A DNA stretch of 64,000 nt from an uncultured Clostridia bacterium (lineage in GTDB: Bacteria > Bacillota > Clostridia > TANB77 > CAG-508). The position numbers were made by a program, and so were the translations under genes. Of the stretch, positions 8,257 through 18,093 are shown piece after piece. The stretch's first letter is position 1; each line of letters starts with the position of its first letter. The stretch is from the NCBI GenBank assembly GCA_934167495.1, contig CAKPKP010000002.1:1-64000 (forward strand). Direction: 5' to 3'. The notes beneath the pieces are model-generated. The model made no database searches and was not told where the DNA came from. It saw only the letters and a program-made list of their open reading frames with translations.

Positions 8257-10350
8257 CTATACTCTTAATATTTGAGAAATTGGTTTTATTTCCTCTTCTT
8301 CTTTTTTCTTATCAGCTTTACTATTTGCAACAATCAATTTTAAAACATTTGATTTTTTATTTCCTTTACCAGTTTCTTTGTTATGTTCTTCTACATTTTT
8401 TGCAACTTTAGGCGTTTCTTTCTTAGTTGTTGTTTTCTTCTCAACTTTACTTGCTGTTTTCTTCTTATTCTCAGTTTCATTTTTAGTTACTTTTTTATCA
8501 ACTTTTGAAGTTGATGCTTTTTTACTTACTTTATCTTTTACTTCTTTTTCTTCTTTACTTTTCTTTGTAACTTTTTTTATATTTTTTTCTTCTTCCTTTA
8601 ATTTCTCTGTATCATTTTTCTCTACCTTTTTTGCCTCTTTCTTTGGTGCTACTGTAGCTACTTTTTTAGTTGTAGTTTTCTTTGCTTTATTTTCTTGTTT
8701 TTCAGCTAAATCTTTGAAATTACTTTTTATTTCTTCTACAGCTGTCATATTTTTCTTCATAAGCTCATTGTTTGCATTAAAATATCTTTCAATCATATTT
8801 TCTAATTCAAGAATTCTATCATCTACAGACATATTTTCTACATTGTTTATTTTAGGAACATTATTTTCTATTATATCTAAATTAGATTGTTCTATTAACT
8901 CTTCTACTGATTTTGATTTTACTTCTGAATTTGGCAATGATATAAGTTTTTCTGTATTCTTTTCACCATAATAATATTTACTTTTATAAGATTTTGCAGA
9001 TATAGGTAATTTATTTAATACTAAACCTCCTATTATACCACCTGCATTTTCAATTGATTTCTTTAATTTCTTTGTATTTTCTATTTTGCTTTTTCTATAT
9101 TCAGCAACTATTATACTTGTATCTACCATGTTTGATAATATAACACTATCTGAAACTAGCATACAAGGAGTACCATCAAAAATTACAATATCATATATAC
9201 TTTTTAATGTATCTATAATCAGTTTCATTTTTTCTGAAGATAACAATTCTGATGGATTTGGTGGTCTATTTCCACTAGTCATAATGTGTAGATTTTCAAT
9301 TTTAGTTTCTTGAATATATTTTTTGAAATTATCTTTGCTTGTAATTTCTTCTTTCTTCATTGCTAAACAATTTGATAAACCTACATTATTTTTCACATTG
9401 AATATATGATGTTGTCTGCCTTTTCTCATATCTGAATCTATTAGTAATACAGTTTTGTTTGATTGTGCAAATGCAGTTGCTAAATTAGCTGTTACCCAGC
9501 TTTTACCTTCGCCCATCATACCACTAGTTACTAATATAGTTTTTATATTATTATTTGTTTGTGTAAACATTATATTTGTTCTTAATGTTCTGAAGAATTC
9601 TGATATTGGAGATTTATAATCTTCATATGTAATTAATTCTTCTAGTTCATCTCTTTTTCCATTTTTATTTTTCATATATTTTTGTTGCATTGGAATTGTT
9701 GTAAGTAAATTTACTCCAATATATGATTCAACATCCTCTTCTTCTTTTATTGTTGAATCAAAATAATACATTACAAATACAAATAATGCTGAAACTACTA
9801 TTCCGATTACTCCAAATATAGCTATATCTTTTACATGGTTAATGTTATATGGAATTACAGCCTCTTCTGCTTCATCTATAACATTTACGTTATCAATCTT
9901 ATATAGTTTCATTACTTCTTCGCTAAATACTTTTGCAACTTCATTTGCAATATTTTTAGCTAATTTTGCATCTTGGTTTACTACTGTAATTTTTAAAATC
10001 TCAGTATTGTTTATATCTGTAACACTTATTAAATTATTCAATTTATTTTCCGATATATCTAAGTCTAAATTCTTAATAACTGTTCTTATTACTTTATTAC
10101 TCTTTATTATTTCTCCATAAGTAGATACTAATTTTTGATTTAAATTAATATCACTTTGCGTAATTTCTTTTGCTGTTGATTCTTCTGTATTTTTTATTAA
10201 TATTATTGTTGTCTCTGATTTATATTTTGGTGTTACATAATAATATGAATAAATGTATCCAGCAAGAATAAAAAGTAATATAATCATTGCTATATACAAT
10301 TTTTTATTATAGACTGTTTTTAACAATCTTTTTATTTCTAATTCATCCAT
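8257..10350 (-). CDS. Wzz-type chain-length regulator fused to BY tyrosine autokinase, with Lys-rich tail
   Basis: This 697-residue membrane protein is predicted to control exopolysaccharide or capsule chain length. A Wzz domain with TMs near 18-36 and 175-195 precedes a BY-kinase domain. The kinase has Walker A GMMGEGKSW near residue 280, Walker A' LLIDSDMRKGRQ near 303 and Walker B IVIFDGTP near 391. A YYYG cluster near 462 is a possible autophosphorylation site. From about 545 the protein becomes a Lys/Thr/Glu-rich, probably disordered tail of about 150 residues that resembles histone-H1-like tails. AGGTGA is the ribosome site. It has its own promoter and is a paralogue of the gene at 16027. 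Confidence 0.88.
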   Translation of the reverse strand: MDELEIKRLLKTVYNKKLYIAMIILLFILAGYIYSYYYVTPKYKSETTIILIKNTEESTAKEITQSDINLNQKLVSTYGEIIKSNKVIRTVIKNLDLDISENKLNNLISVTDINNTEILKITVVNQDAKLAKNIANEVAKVFSEEVMKLYKIDNVNVIDEAEEAVIPYNINHVKDIAIFGVIGIVVSALFVFVMYYFDSTIKEEEDVESYIGVNLLTTIPMQQKYMKNKNGKRDELEELITYEDYKSPISEFFRTLRTNIMFTQTNNNIKTILVTSGMMGEGKSWVTANLATAFAQSNKTVLLIDSDMRKGRQHHIFNVKNNVGLSNCLAMKKEEITSKDNFKKYIQETKIENLHIMTSGNRPPNPSELLSSEKMKLIIDTLKSIYDIVIFDGTPCMLVSDSVILSNMVDTSIIVAEYRKSKIENTKKLKKSIENAGGIIGGLVLNKLPISAKSYKSKYYYGEKNTEKLISLPNSEVKSKSVEELIEQSNLDIIENNVPKINNVENMSVDDRILELENMIERYFNANNELMKKNMTAVEEIKSNFKDLAEKQENKAKKTTTKKVATVAPKKEAKKVEKNDTEKLKEEEKNIKKVTKKSKEEKEVKDKVSKKASTSKVDKKVTKNETENKKKTASKVEKKTTTKKETPKVAKNVEEHNKETGKGNKKSNVLKLIVANSKADKKKEEEEIKPISQILRV

Positions 10351-10368
10351 TTTTTAATCACCTTTTTT

Positions 10369-10397
10369 ATTATAACATAAAAGTTGGTAAAAATCAA
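10369..10397 (-). promoter_or_regulatory. Promoter of the first BY-kinase
   Basis: On the minus strand, TTGATT (10392-10397) and TATAAT (10369-10374) are 17 bp apart, 19 bp before the start codon. An AGTTG/CAACT stem overlaps the -35 region, and a GTTTA-TG-TAAAC palindrome lies just upstream (10400-10411); either could be an operator. Confidence 0.6.
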
Positions 10398-10423
10398 CTG
10401 TTTATGTAAACAATGGAAGGTAA

Positions 10424-10454
10424 GAAAAAAGTTCATGCAATTAGCATAAACTCT
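10424..10454 (-). terminator. Terminator after the WG-repeat gene
   Basis: On the minus strand a stem of AGTTTATGC with GCATGAACT (one mismatch) encloses TAATT and is followed by six T residues. It closes the glmM to WG-protein cluster. Confidence 0.75.
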
Positions 10455-10465
10455 TTCTTGATATA

Positions 10466-12100
10466 TTATTTATAATTTATATAAAATTTATCTCCAACAT
10501 ATTTACAATTTAATGTTCCTATACTATTTAAAAACTGATTATATCTATCTATATAATTCTCCTTCTTATTAGTTGATATTTTGCAATCTAAATTGTATAT
10601 ATCTTGATATTGTCCTAAAGATACTGCGTCTGACGTAATTAATTGATAATTTATATTTGCATATCCATAATCATTAAATGTTACAGTTTCGCCTAAATTA
10701 GCACATATATAAATATTTAAATATGAAAATGCTGTATTTACATAGTCAAATTCTTCTTCAAACATTTTCTGATATTGTTTATCTATAAACATAAATTTAT
10801 TATTTGTATTTTTAACTATATAATAATTATCACATACATATACTTCTTTATAAACTGGTGAAACAATGTTTCCAGACTTATCTATAAAATATACAGTATT
10901 ATCATTATAATTCTTAAGTAAAATTACATCATCAACAAGTTCTAATATCTGTGCTTTTCCTTGCATTATAGTTTTCTTTCCTACAGAATTGAACCATCCT
11001 TGCTCTCTACTGCTTATATTATAAAAAGGAATAAAACCGTTTTTATATACGTATAAATAATTTGAATCGTAATCTAATGAATCACACTCTAATGTAAATC
11101 TTATATTTATATTAGACTTTCTTGCAAGTTCATATTTATTTTTTCCAGTAATTGATTCTGTAATTATAACATCATATTCGTTATTATAATCATATCTGTA
11201 AGTGTAATCTTCTGTTTGTTCAACATATACAGGTCTTTTTTCTAAATAATCTTCTTTATTTCTTGCAATTTCATATTTCATCTCACCAGTTTGATTTAAT
11301 GTATTTTTGTATATATTATTTAATTCTTCTAATTTTCTGCTGTAATCATTATTGTTAGATTCTGTTTTGTATGATAATACTTTCCTTTCATTTTTTAAAA
11401 TAATCTTTGTACTTTTACTATCACATACTAAAGCTATTTTAAAGTTTTTATTGTATACATTAATATTAATGAAAGGACTTGCATAATCGTATTTAAAATC
11501 TATAACAGTATTTCCATCTTGATTTATATATCCCCATTTTCCCTCTTCATTCTTGACATTTATATATACATCATCAATGTCTAGTTCTGTTATATACTTA
11601 AAAAAGTCATTTGAATACTTAAGTTCTCCTTCATTATCCTTATCTCTTATTTGCTCTCCAATCCATTTGTATGCAAAGCATGTACCAGATAATACTATAA
11701 TTAATCCTATAATTGTTACAACTATAGATATCATTACCATATTATTAACATCAACCATATTTTCTTTTAAGCTCATAATAATTATTATTAAAGCTGACAT
11801 AAAACTAAATGTACATATATATATTGCATGAATTGGAATAAATAGTATTGCAAAAATTCCTAGTAAATATCCAAAGCAAAATATTTTATCTTTTCTATTA
11901 ATAAACACATATAAAATATTTATAATCGCTGTAATTACAAGTAAAGCAAAAAGAGCAATATTTATTATGTTTATAACAGACATTTCTTGAATAGTTACTG
12001 AAAGTATGTCTTCTGGTATAACTTTAGAATATATAAGAATTAGAATTCCTACAAAAGCATTCATTATACCTAATACTAAATTTACATATTTTCCTTTCAT
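10466..12100 (-). CDS. Membrane protein with WG-type repeats
   Basis: The 544-residue protein has four to five TM segments in the first 155 residues. An extracytoplasmic part follows with at least three WG-like repeats, for example KWGYINQDGNTVIDFKYDY near 188, FIDKSGNIVSPVYKEV near 410 and a degenerate one near 438. WG repeats form beta-rich surfaces of unknown ligand specificity. It is preceded by tmk with a 35-bp gap and followed by a terminator, so it is probably the last gene of the glmM cluster. The function is unknown; a sensor or envelope-associated role is inference. Confidence 0.75.
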   Translation of the reverse strand: MKGKYVNLVLGIMNAFVGILILIYSKVIPEDILSVTIQEMSVINIINIALFALLVITAIINILYVFINRKDKIFCFGYLLGIFAILFIPIHAIYICTFSFMSALIIIIMSLKENMVDVNNMVMISIVVTIIGLIIVLSGTCFAYKWIGEQIRDKDNEGELKYSNDFFKYITELDIDDVYINVKNEEGKWGYINQDGNTVIDFKYDYASPFININVYNKNFKIALVCDSKSTKIILKNERKVLSYKTESNNNDYSRKLEELNNIYKNTLNQTGEMKYEIARNKEDYLEKRPVYVEQTEDYTYRYDYNNEYDVIITESITGKNKYELARKSNINIRFTLECDSLDYDSNYLYVYKNGFIPFYNISSREQGWFNSVGKKTIMQGKAQILELVDDVILLKNYNDNTVYFIDKSGNIVSPVYKEVYVCDNYYIVKNTNNKFMFIDKQYQKMFEEEFDYVNTAFSYLNIYICANLGETVTFNDYGYANINYQLITSDAVSLGQYQDIYNLDCKISTNKKENYIDRYNQFLNSIGTLNCKYVGDKFYINYK

Positions 12101-12135
12101 TAATACACCTCATTTGTAAAGTGAATAGTTCTAGA

Positions 12136-12813
12136 TTATAATAAATTACTGTTCTTTAAAACACTAAAAATTTCTTCATGTATATCATCGATTGTTCTTA
12201 TTTTTCCGTCTCTTATGCATTTTATTTCACACCAACCATAATCTTGTATAATGCTACAAGCTGCATTATAACTATCTTGAAGGTGATTAAAATCTCTTTC
12301 ATGAATATCTTTTTTAGAATCATGTGAGAATTTATTTTCTCTATCTTTTATTAATTGTAAAGAATATTCTGGTGGCATATTTAGAAAGAATACTTTATCC
12401 GGTTTTGGTAATCCATATAAGTTAAATTCAAAATCGCATAACCAATCTAAAAATTTCTTTCTTTCTTCATTATCTAAAATTTTTCCAGCTTGATGAACCA
12501 TATTAGAAGTTGTATATCTATCTGCTAATATAATTCCACCATTTTTATAATATTCTTCATAATATCTTTTATATGTTGCATATCTATCTGCTGCATAAAA
12601 AGTTGAAGCAATATAAGGACTTACATCTTTTGCATGTTCTCCAAATTCTCCAGATAAATACATTTTTACTAAAGCTGATGAATCGTTATCGTAATTTGGA
12701 AATGACATTGTCTTATATTCTATGTTTTCTTCATCTAATCTTTTTTTCAATCTTTCAAATTGAGTTTGCTTTCCACTTCCATCTGTACCTTCTATAACAA
12801 ATAATTTTCCCAT
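12136..12813 (-). CDS. tmk: Thymidylate kinase
   Basis: This cytoplasmic enzyme phosphorylates dTMP to dTDP for DNA synthesis. It has 225 residues with P-loop EGTDGSGKQTQ near residue 7, the substrate motif ADRYTTSN near 95, and a LID-like stretch with RENKFSHDSK near 157. The start at 12813 is preferred because AAGGAG lies 7 bp upstream; the longer version would begin inside that region. It is slightly longer than the classic 205-215 residues, as in a Clostridia-type subgroup. It lies between an unknown gene and the WG-repeat gene. Confidence 0.92.
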   Translation of the reverse strand: MGKLFVIEGTDGSGKQTQFERLKKRLDEENIEYKTMSFPNYDNDSSALVKMYLSGEFGEHAKDVSPYIASTFYAADRYATYKRYYEEYYKNGGIILADRYTTSNMVHQAGKILDNEERKKFLDWLCDFEFNLYGLPKPDKVFFLNMPPEYSLQLIKDRENKFSHDSKKDIHERDFNHLQDSYNAACSIIQDYGWCEIKCIRDGKIRTIDDIHEEIFSVLKNSNLL

Positions 12814-12848
12814 TTTTTTCTCCTTGTACATTTACATATATTATTTCA

Positions 12849-14534
12849 TTATCTTCTATGAGTATGAATCATTTCTGCTTCTTCTTTTGCTTTTATTAAA
12901 TCTTTTTGAGAATACCCTAATCTTTTTAATACATCTGAACGTCTTGATTCTAATTCTTTAATTCTGTCTTCTTTATTTTCTTTTGATTCTTCTATTCCTT
13001 TTTCTACACCTCTTGCTCCACCAACTAGTGCTCCTGCTTCTTTTCCTAAGGCATATCCTGCAGCTGAGCCAATTGCTATTTCTCTTAATGTAGTATCCAT
13101 TTCTATATCTGGTGAATTTTGAAGTTCTGTTATTTCATCATCTATTTCTATTAATTCTTCAAGTAATTCTCTTTCTTCTTCTATACTTCCAGAATATCCA
13201 TCTGCTACTTCATATAATTTTTCTTCTTCTTTTTCATCTACAATTTCAGTATCTTCTTTATGAATATGCTTAGATTTATCTCCATCTTTTGATTCCATAA
13301 TAACTTCAGCAGGATAAACTCTTTCAGCATCTGCAAATTCTATTTCATATCCTCCACATTCTGCTGTTTTTACCATATCCATATTGTTTTTTCCATCTGA
13401 ATTTACAACAATTAGATTTCCTATTCCATCTCCTCTAGTTCCTGTATCAGCATAGAATACATCATATTTTTGACCATCTACTCTCTTTCCAGCAGTTATA
13501 TCGCCTACATTAAAATTTGAATATAAATTTCCAACTTTATTTTCAAGAACTGGTGCTATATTTTCAAAAGCAGGTGTTGCTTTAAAACCAATTATTTCTT
13601 TTTTATCTCCAGCTGCATTTTCTTGCATAGCTTTAAATCTATTGTTTTTGAATCTTACTATTACAACGTTATCTGATGAAGTTCTTATTGAGTCATCATT
13701 TAATATTTGAGAACAAGTTTCTCTATCGTTTACTCTGATTATTCCTACTATATTATCTGGATTTTCGTTTAAGTCTTGTGCAATTTCTTCTTTTTCTTTC
13801 TCTTGTTTTTCTTGCTTTTCTTCTAACTTTTCTTCCGGAATTGCTTTATAAATTTCTCTTCCTAATTCTCCATCTTTTGTAGGTTCTTTTTCAATAGATA
13901 AATATAATTTTTCATCTAATTTTACTAGACCTGTTGCTACATAAGGGTGTAATTGTTTTTGAATATCATTTGATAATTCTAATTGTGATTTCTCATTTAT
14001 TTCACCAATTTCATCAATTTTTGAAATTATAGTTTTATCTCCGCTTCTTGATACAGTAATTACTTCATTTTCTTTTTCTTCAAGACCTTTTTCTGTTATT
14101 CTTTCTTTTAATTCTCTTGTTGAAATTGATTGTTGCTTACTGCTAGAATCTTTTATCGCTTCTATTCCTGTCTGTTCTATTTCTTTAAGCTCTAATCCTG
14201 TTGACAATAAATCATTTATATCTTTTTCAGATAATTTTAAAACTTGTGCTACTCTTTGGATTTCTTTATTATCTATTACATTTTCGGAATAATTAAGTAA
14301 TTTATAATATTCTCTTTCCACATCTTTAACTTTCATTAAAGTTACATCATTTATATCTCTATCTATATTAAGCTCTTTTAAATTAAAAGTTAAATTTCTT
14401 TCTACTGAAGTTATTCTAACATCATCTGGCAATTTTAAAGAAATATAATCTTGCTCAATCTTTAATTTTCTTATTTTGCTTTCAATTTCTTTTCTTGATT
14501 GCCCAGTTAATACATTTTCAATATCATTTTTCAT
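12849..14534 (-). CDS. Unrecognised 561-residue Glu/Lys-rich protein
   Basis: I do not recognise this family. The protein is hydrophilic and charged, with coiled-coil-like segments near 1-110 and 220-245 (a KQEKQEKEKEE run). A possibly globular middle part with several short beta-like stretches lies at about 250-410. Near 490-515 is a Gly/Ala-rich zipper-like patch (AAGYALGKEAGALVGG) that could be a membrane-associating glycine zipper. There is no signal peptide. It starts 11 bp downstream of glmM and ends 35 bp before tmk, so it is co-transcribed with essential envelope and nucleotide genes. No function is proposed. Confidence 0.75.
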   Translation of the reverse strand: MKNDIENVLTGQSRKEIESKIRKLKIEQDYISLKLPDDVRITSVERNLTFNLKELNIDRDINDVTLMKVKDVEREYYKLLNYSENVIDNKEIQRVAQVLKLSEKDINDLLSTGLELKEIEQTGIEAIKDSSSKQQSISTRELKERITEKGLEEKENEVITVSRSGDKTIISKIDEIGEINEKSQLELSNDIQKQLHPYVATGLVKLDEKLYLSIEKEPTKDGELGREIYKAIPEEKLEEKQEKQEKEKEEIAQDLNENPDNIVGIIRVNDRETCSQILNDDSIRTSSDNVVIVRFKNNRFKAMQENAAGDKKEIIGFKATPAFENIAPVLENKVGNLYSNFNVGDITAGKRVDGQKYDVFYADTGTRGDGIGNLIVVNSDGKNNMDMVKTAECGGYEIEFADAERVYPAEVIMESKDGDKSKHIHKEDTEIVDEKEEEKLYEVADGYSGSIEEERELLEELIEIDDEITELQNSPDIEMDTTLREIAIGSAAGYALGKEAGALVGGARGVEKGIEESKENKEDRIKELESRRSDVLKRLGYSQKDLIKAKEEAEMIHTHRR

Positions 14535-14545
14535 ACAAAAAACTC

Positions 14546-15910
14546 CTATTTCAATTTTTCTTCAATTAAAGTAGCTAATTCTTTTGCTCTTTTTGTAATA
14601 TAATCTTGATCTTTTCCTTCTATCATAACTCTAACCAAAGGCTCTGTTCCTGATGGTCTTATTAATACTCTTCCATTACCTGCAAATTCATCATTTAATT
14701 CTTTAATTTTAGCTGATATTTCTGAATCTTTTTCATAATCATATTTTTTGTCTGAACTTACCTTAGCATTTATTAATACTTGAGGATATATAGTAATTTC
14801 ACTTGCAAGTACTGATGCTTTTTCTTTTTCTTCTAACATTACTTGTATAAGCATTAATGATGTTAGAATTCCATCTCCTGTAGGATTATAATCTAAGAAT
14901 ATAACATGACCTGATTGTTCTCCACCTAAATTATATCCTTCTTTTAGCATTTCTTCTAAAACATATCTATCTCCAACTTTAGTTTGTTTTAAAGTTAAAT
15001 TATTATTTTCAGCATATTTATTTAATCCTAAATTGCTCATTACTGTAGCTACAACAGTATCTTTGCTTAATTTGTTTCTTTTCTTTAAATATTTTGAAAC
15101 TATTGCTAATATTATATCTCCATCCATAACATTTCCGTTTTCATCAATAGCCAAACATCTATCACCATCACCATCATAAGCAATTCCTAAGCTTAATTTG
15201 TTTTCTACAACAAATTTCTTTAAACCTTCTAAATGTGTAGAACCACAATTATCATTAATATTAACACCATTTGGTGTATTGTTAATAATAATATGTTCTA
15301 TTCCAAGTGCTGTAAATACTTTATCAGCAACTTCATATGTAGCTCCATTTGCTGTATCTATAGCTACTTTAAAATTCAAATCCATATGCTCAGAAAAATT
15401 ATCTTTAAAAGTATGTTCAAAGAATTCAACATATTTTTCTATTAAATCCTCTCTATTTTCTGATGTTCCTATTTTTTCTCCAACTGCATTTAATGCAGAT
15501 AATTTATCTGAATCCATTATTTCTTCTATTTCTTCTTCTATTTCATCAGATATTTTCATTCCTTTATTACTAAAATATTTAACGCCATTAAATTCAAATG
15601 TATTATGAGATGCTGATATAACAACACTTGCATCTGCATTCAATTTTTTTGTTAAATATGCAACTGCTGGAGTTGGTATAACTCCTAATGATTTTACATT
15701 TGCTCCATAACTTAAAAATCCTGCTGTCATTGCACTTTCTATTAAAGTTCCTGATATTCTTGTATCTCTACCTATTAATATTGTTGGTGCATGGTCTGTA
15801 TGCTTTGATAATACATATGCTCCTGCCTTTGCAACTCTAAATACTAAATTTGGTGTTAATTCTGTATTTGCAATTCTTCTAATTCCGTCTGTTCCAAAAT
15901 ATTTTCTCAT
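14546..15910 (-). CDS. glmM: Phosphoglucosamine mutase
   Basis: The enzyme interconverts glucosamine-6-phosphate and glucosamine-1-phosphate on the way to UDP-GlcNAc and peptidoglycan. It has 454 residues, the family length. The start FGTDGIRR is typical. The phosphoserine loop VISASHN lies near residue 100, metal-binding DGDGDR near 245, GGEQSGH near 328 and the phosphate-binding RPSGTEP near 420. AAGGAGG precedes the ATG. It is the first gene of a cluster with the unknown 561-residue gene, tmk and the WG gene. Confidence 0.96.
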   Translation of the reverse strand: MRKYFGTDGIRRIANTELTPNLVFRVAKAGAYVLSKHTDHAPTILIGRDTRISGTLIESAMTAGFLSYGANVKSLGVIPTPAVAYLTKKLNADASVVISASHNTFEFNGVKYFSNKGMKISDEIEEEIEEIMDSDKLSALNAVGEKIGTSENREDLIEKYVEFFEHTFKDNFSEHMDLNFKVAIDTANGATYEVADKVFTALGIEHIIINNTPNGVNINDNCGSTHLEGLKKFVVENKLSLGIAYDGDGDRCLAIDENGNVMDGDIILAIVSKYLKKRNKLSKDTVVATVMSNLGLNKYAENNNLTLKQTKVGDRYVLEEMLKEGYNLGGEQSGHVIFLDYNPTGDGILTSLMLIQVMLEEKEKASVLASEITIYPQVLINAKVSSDKKYDYEKDSEISAKIKELNDEFAGNGRVLIRPSGTEPLVRVMIEGKDQDYITKRAKELATLIEEKLK

Positions 15911-15980
15911 AATAGCCTCCTTAATATAAACTCATCATATTATATACTTTCTTTTTTAATATTGCAACTAATTTTTAGTT

Positions 15981-16018
15981 AAAAAAATATCCTAGAATTA
16001 TTACTTTAATTCTAGGAC
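15981..16018 (-). terminator. Terminator after the second BY-kinase
   Basis: TCCTAGAATTA pairs with TAATTCTAGGA around a 6-base loop, followed on the minus strand by a run of seven T residues (15981-15988). It lies just after the stop codon at 16027. Confidence 0.85.
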
Positions 16019-16026
16019 TTTTCTCA

Positions 16027-17868
16027 TTACATATTTTTATTATTTTTTGTTTTAGGATATAAGTTTTCCATTAAGAATTCTTCTGATATCATTTCTGATA
16101 ATTCTTCTTTGCTAATTACAGGTGCTGTTTGTTCAGGTTCTTCTTTTTTATTTTCTCCTAGTAATTTATTTTTTAAACTTGTAATTCTTTCAAGTTCTTC
16201 TTTCATCTTTTTTTCTTCTTGCTCTAAGTTTTGTATTTCATTAATACTTTGAACTGTATTAGCATTATTTTTTTCTTTTTTAATATCTGTTTCTTCTTTT
16301 TCTTCTTTTACTATTTCATGTGAATGATGTTGTTTTTCTATAATTTCATCATTATTTGATTTTAATCTTCTATTTCTTGTTTTAAATTTATTTACAATTC
16401 TTTTTACACCATCTAAAAATTTATTTTCTATTTTTTTATTGTTTACTATTATTTTTTTCTTTTTCATATCATTATCGCCATAATAATAATATGTATTTTC
16501 ATAACCTACTACTTGATTTGGTACTTTATTTAATACAGCGCCTATAACTCTTCCGCCTACATTCTCAATTGATTTTATTACTTTTGCTAAATCATCTTTT
16601 TTTGTTTTCTTATATGATGTGACTAATATTGTAGCACCTATCAATCTAGATAATATTAATGAATCAGTTACTGGTAATATTGGTGCACCATCTACAATTA
16701 TTATATCGTATACTTTATTTAATTCATTTAACAATGATTCAATTCTATCTGATGTTAATAATTCTGATGGGTTAGGTGGTACATTTCCTGCACTTATTAT
16801 ATTTAAATTAGTTACATCTGTTTCTTTTATATACTTACTTATATCATTAGCTATTTCCATTCCATTTTCGTCTAAATTAGAAAGATAATTTGATAATCCA
16901 CATCTTGAATCTACGTTAAATATTTTGCCTTGTCTTCCTCTTCTCATATCTGCATCTACTAAAATTACTTTTTTTCCTGCTTGTGCAAATGTTACAGCAA
17001 GGTTTGCAGATACATAACTTTTTCCTTCACCAGGGAAACAACTTGTTAATAATATAGTTTTTTTACCTTTAGTATTCATAAACTGTACATTAGTTCTTAA
17101 TGTTCTAAATATTTCAGAAACAACAGATTTAACTTCATTATATGTTATTAATTCTTTTGCTTTAAAATTATTTTTTACATTATCTTTAATAAATGGTATA
17201 GATACAAGTGGATATACTCCGAGACCATTTTCTAAGTCTTCTGTACTTTTTACAGTTGTATCTAATGCAGTGCATAATGCTACATATACTATAGATACAG
17301 CTAATCCAATTATAGTAAATATTGTAACATCTTTTAAGTGGTTAATGTTACATGGATTTGTATCTACTTTTGCTTGATCTATTATATATATGTTATTGAT
17401 TTTATATATTTTTTCTACTTGGATAGCAAATTCTTTTGCTATTTCATTTGCTATGATTGCTGCTTGTTTAGGATTATCATTTACTACACTAATTTCAATT
17501 AATTCAGTATCTGATATAGTATTAACTGTTATTGACTTTTTTAAATCAGTTTCATCAATATCTAAATTTAAATTATCTTTAACTGTTTGCAATAATGTAC
17601 TACTTTTTATAAGTTCACTATATGTTGATATAAGTTTAGAGTTAAGTGTTATATCTGTTTGAGTTATTTGGTCGCTCTCTGTACTGTTTCCTTCTGCTGT
17701 ATAATTAACCTTAGCTAGTATTAATGTTGTATAAGACTTATATTTTGGCTCTACAAAATTAAAACTATATACTAATCCAGCGCTAAAAAATAATATCATA
17801 ATAATTATGATATGTATTTTTTTATTCCAGACAATTAAAAATAATTGTTTTAAATCAATTTCTTCCAT
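16027..17868 (-). CDS. Wzz-type chain-length regulator fused to BY tyrosine autokinase (second paralogue)
   Basis: The 613-residue paralogue of the 8257 gene has a Wzz domain with TMs near 18-36 and 180-200. The kinase domain has Walker A CFPGEGKSYVSAN near 283, Walker A' VDADMRRGRQGK near 306 and IIIVDGAP near 398. A YYYYG tyrosine cluster near 471 is followed by a charged tail of about 130 residues, Glu/Lys-rich but without the Lys/Thr repeats of the first copy. AGGAG precedes the ATG. It is divergent from the glycosyltransferase gene. Two BY-kinases in 10 kb suggest two polymer pathways or a heteromeric regulator. Confidence 0.9.
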   Translation of the reverse strand: MEEIDLKQLFLIVWNKKIHIIIIMILFFSAGLVYSFNFVEPKYKSYTTLILAKVNYTAEGNSTESDQITQTDITLNSKLISTYSELIKSSTLLQTVKDNLNLDIDETDLKKSITVNTISDTELIEISVVNDNPKQAAIIANEIAKEFAIQVEKIYKINNIYIIDQAKVDTNPCNINHLKDVTIFTIIGLAVSIVYVALCTALDTTVKSTEDLENGLGVYPLVSIPFIKDNVKNNFKAKELITYNEVKSVVSEIFRTLRTNVQFMNTKGKKTILLTSCFPGEGKSYVSANLAVTFAQAGKKVILVDADMRRGRQGKIFNVDSRCGLSNYLSNLDENGMEIANDISKYIKETDVTNLNIISAGNVPPNPSELLTSDRIESLLNELNKVYDIIIVDGAPILPVTDSLILSRLIGATILVTSYKKTKKDDLAKVIKSIENVGGRVIGAVLNKVPNQVVGYENTYYYYGDNDMKKKKIIVNNKKIENKFLDGVKRIVNKFKTRNRRLKSNNDEIIEKQHHSHEIVKEEKEETDIKKEKNNANTVQSINEIQNLEQEEKKMKEELERITSLKNKLLGENKKEEPEQTAPVISKEELSEMISEEFLMENLYPKTKNNKNM

Positions 17869-18093
17869 ATTTACTCCTAACTTTGTTTATTATTTTTAAT
17901 AAAATGGTAAATTTTCTCAGTTTTTGTAACTAAAATTAACATATTCTTATAAAATTATGTGCTAAAAATAAGCTTTTTATTCATTGGTTACATAATATTA
18001 TAACAAAGGTTTACAGAAAAATCAATATTTTTCTACCATTTTTTGCTTATTTATGATATAATCCATTTAATTTAATATTGAAAGGTGATTTAA
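17869..18093. promoter_or_regulatory. Divergent intergenic region, BY-kinase / glycosyltransferase
   Basis: This 225-bp AT-rich spacer separates two divergent genes. A TATAAT word at 18057-18062 lies 32 bp before the glycosyltransferase start and could be its -10, but the -35 is poor. No hairpin or repeat is evident. Confidence 0.35.

Noticed and set aside
8378..8971. 197-codon open frame antisense to the BY-kinase tail
   Set aside because: It is the Phe/Ser-rich shadow of the Lys/Glu-rich tail, has no ribosome site and no recognisable domain.
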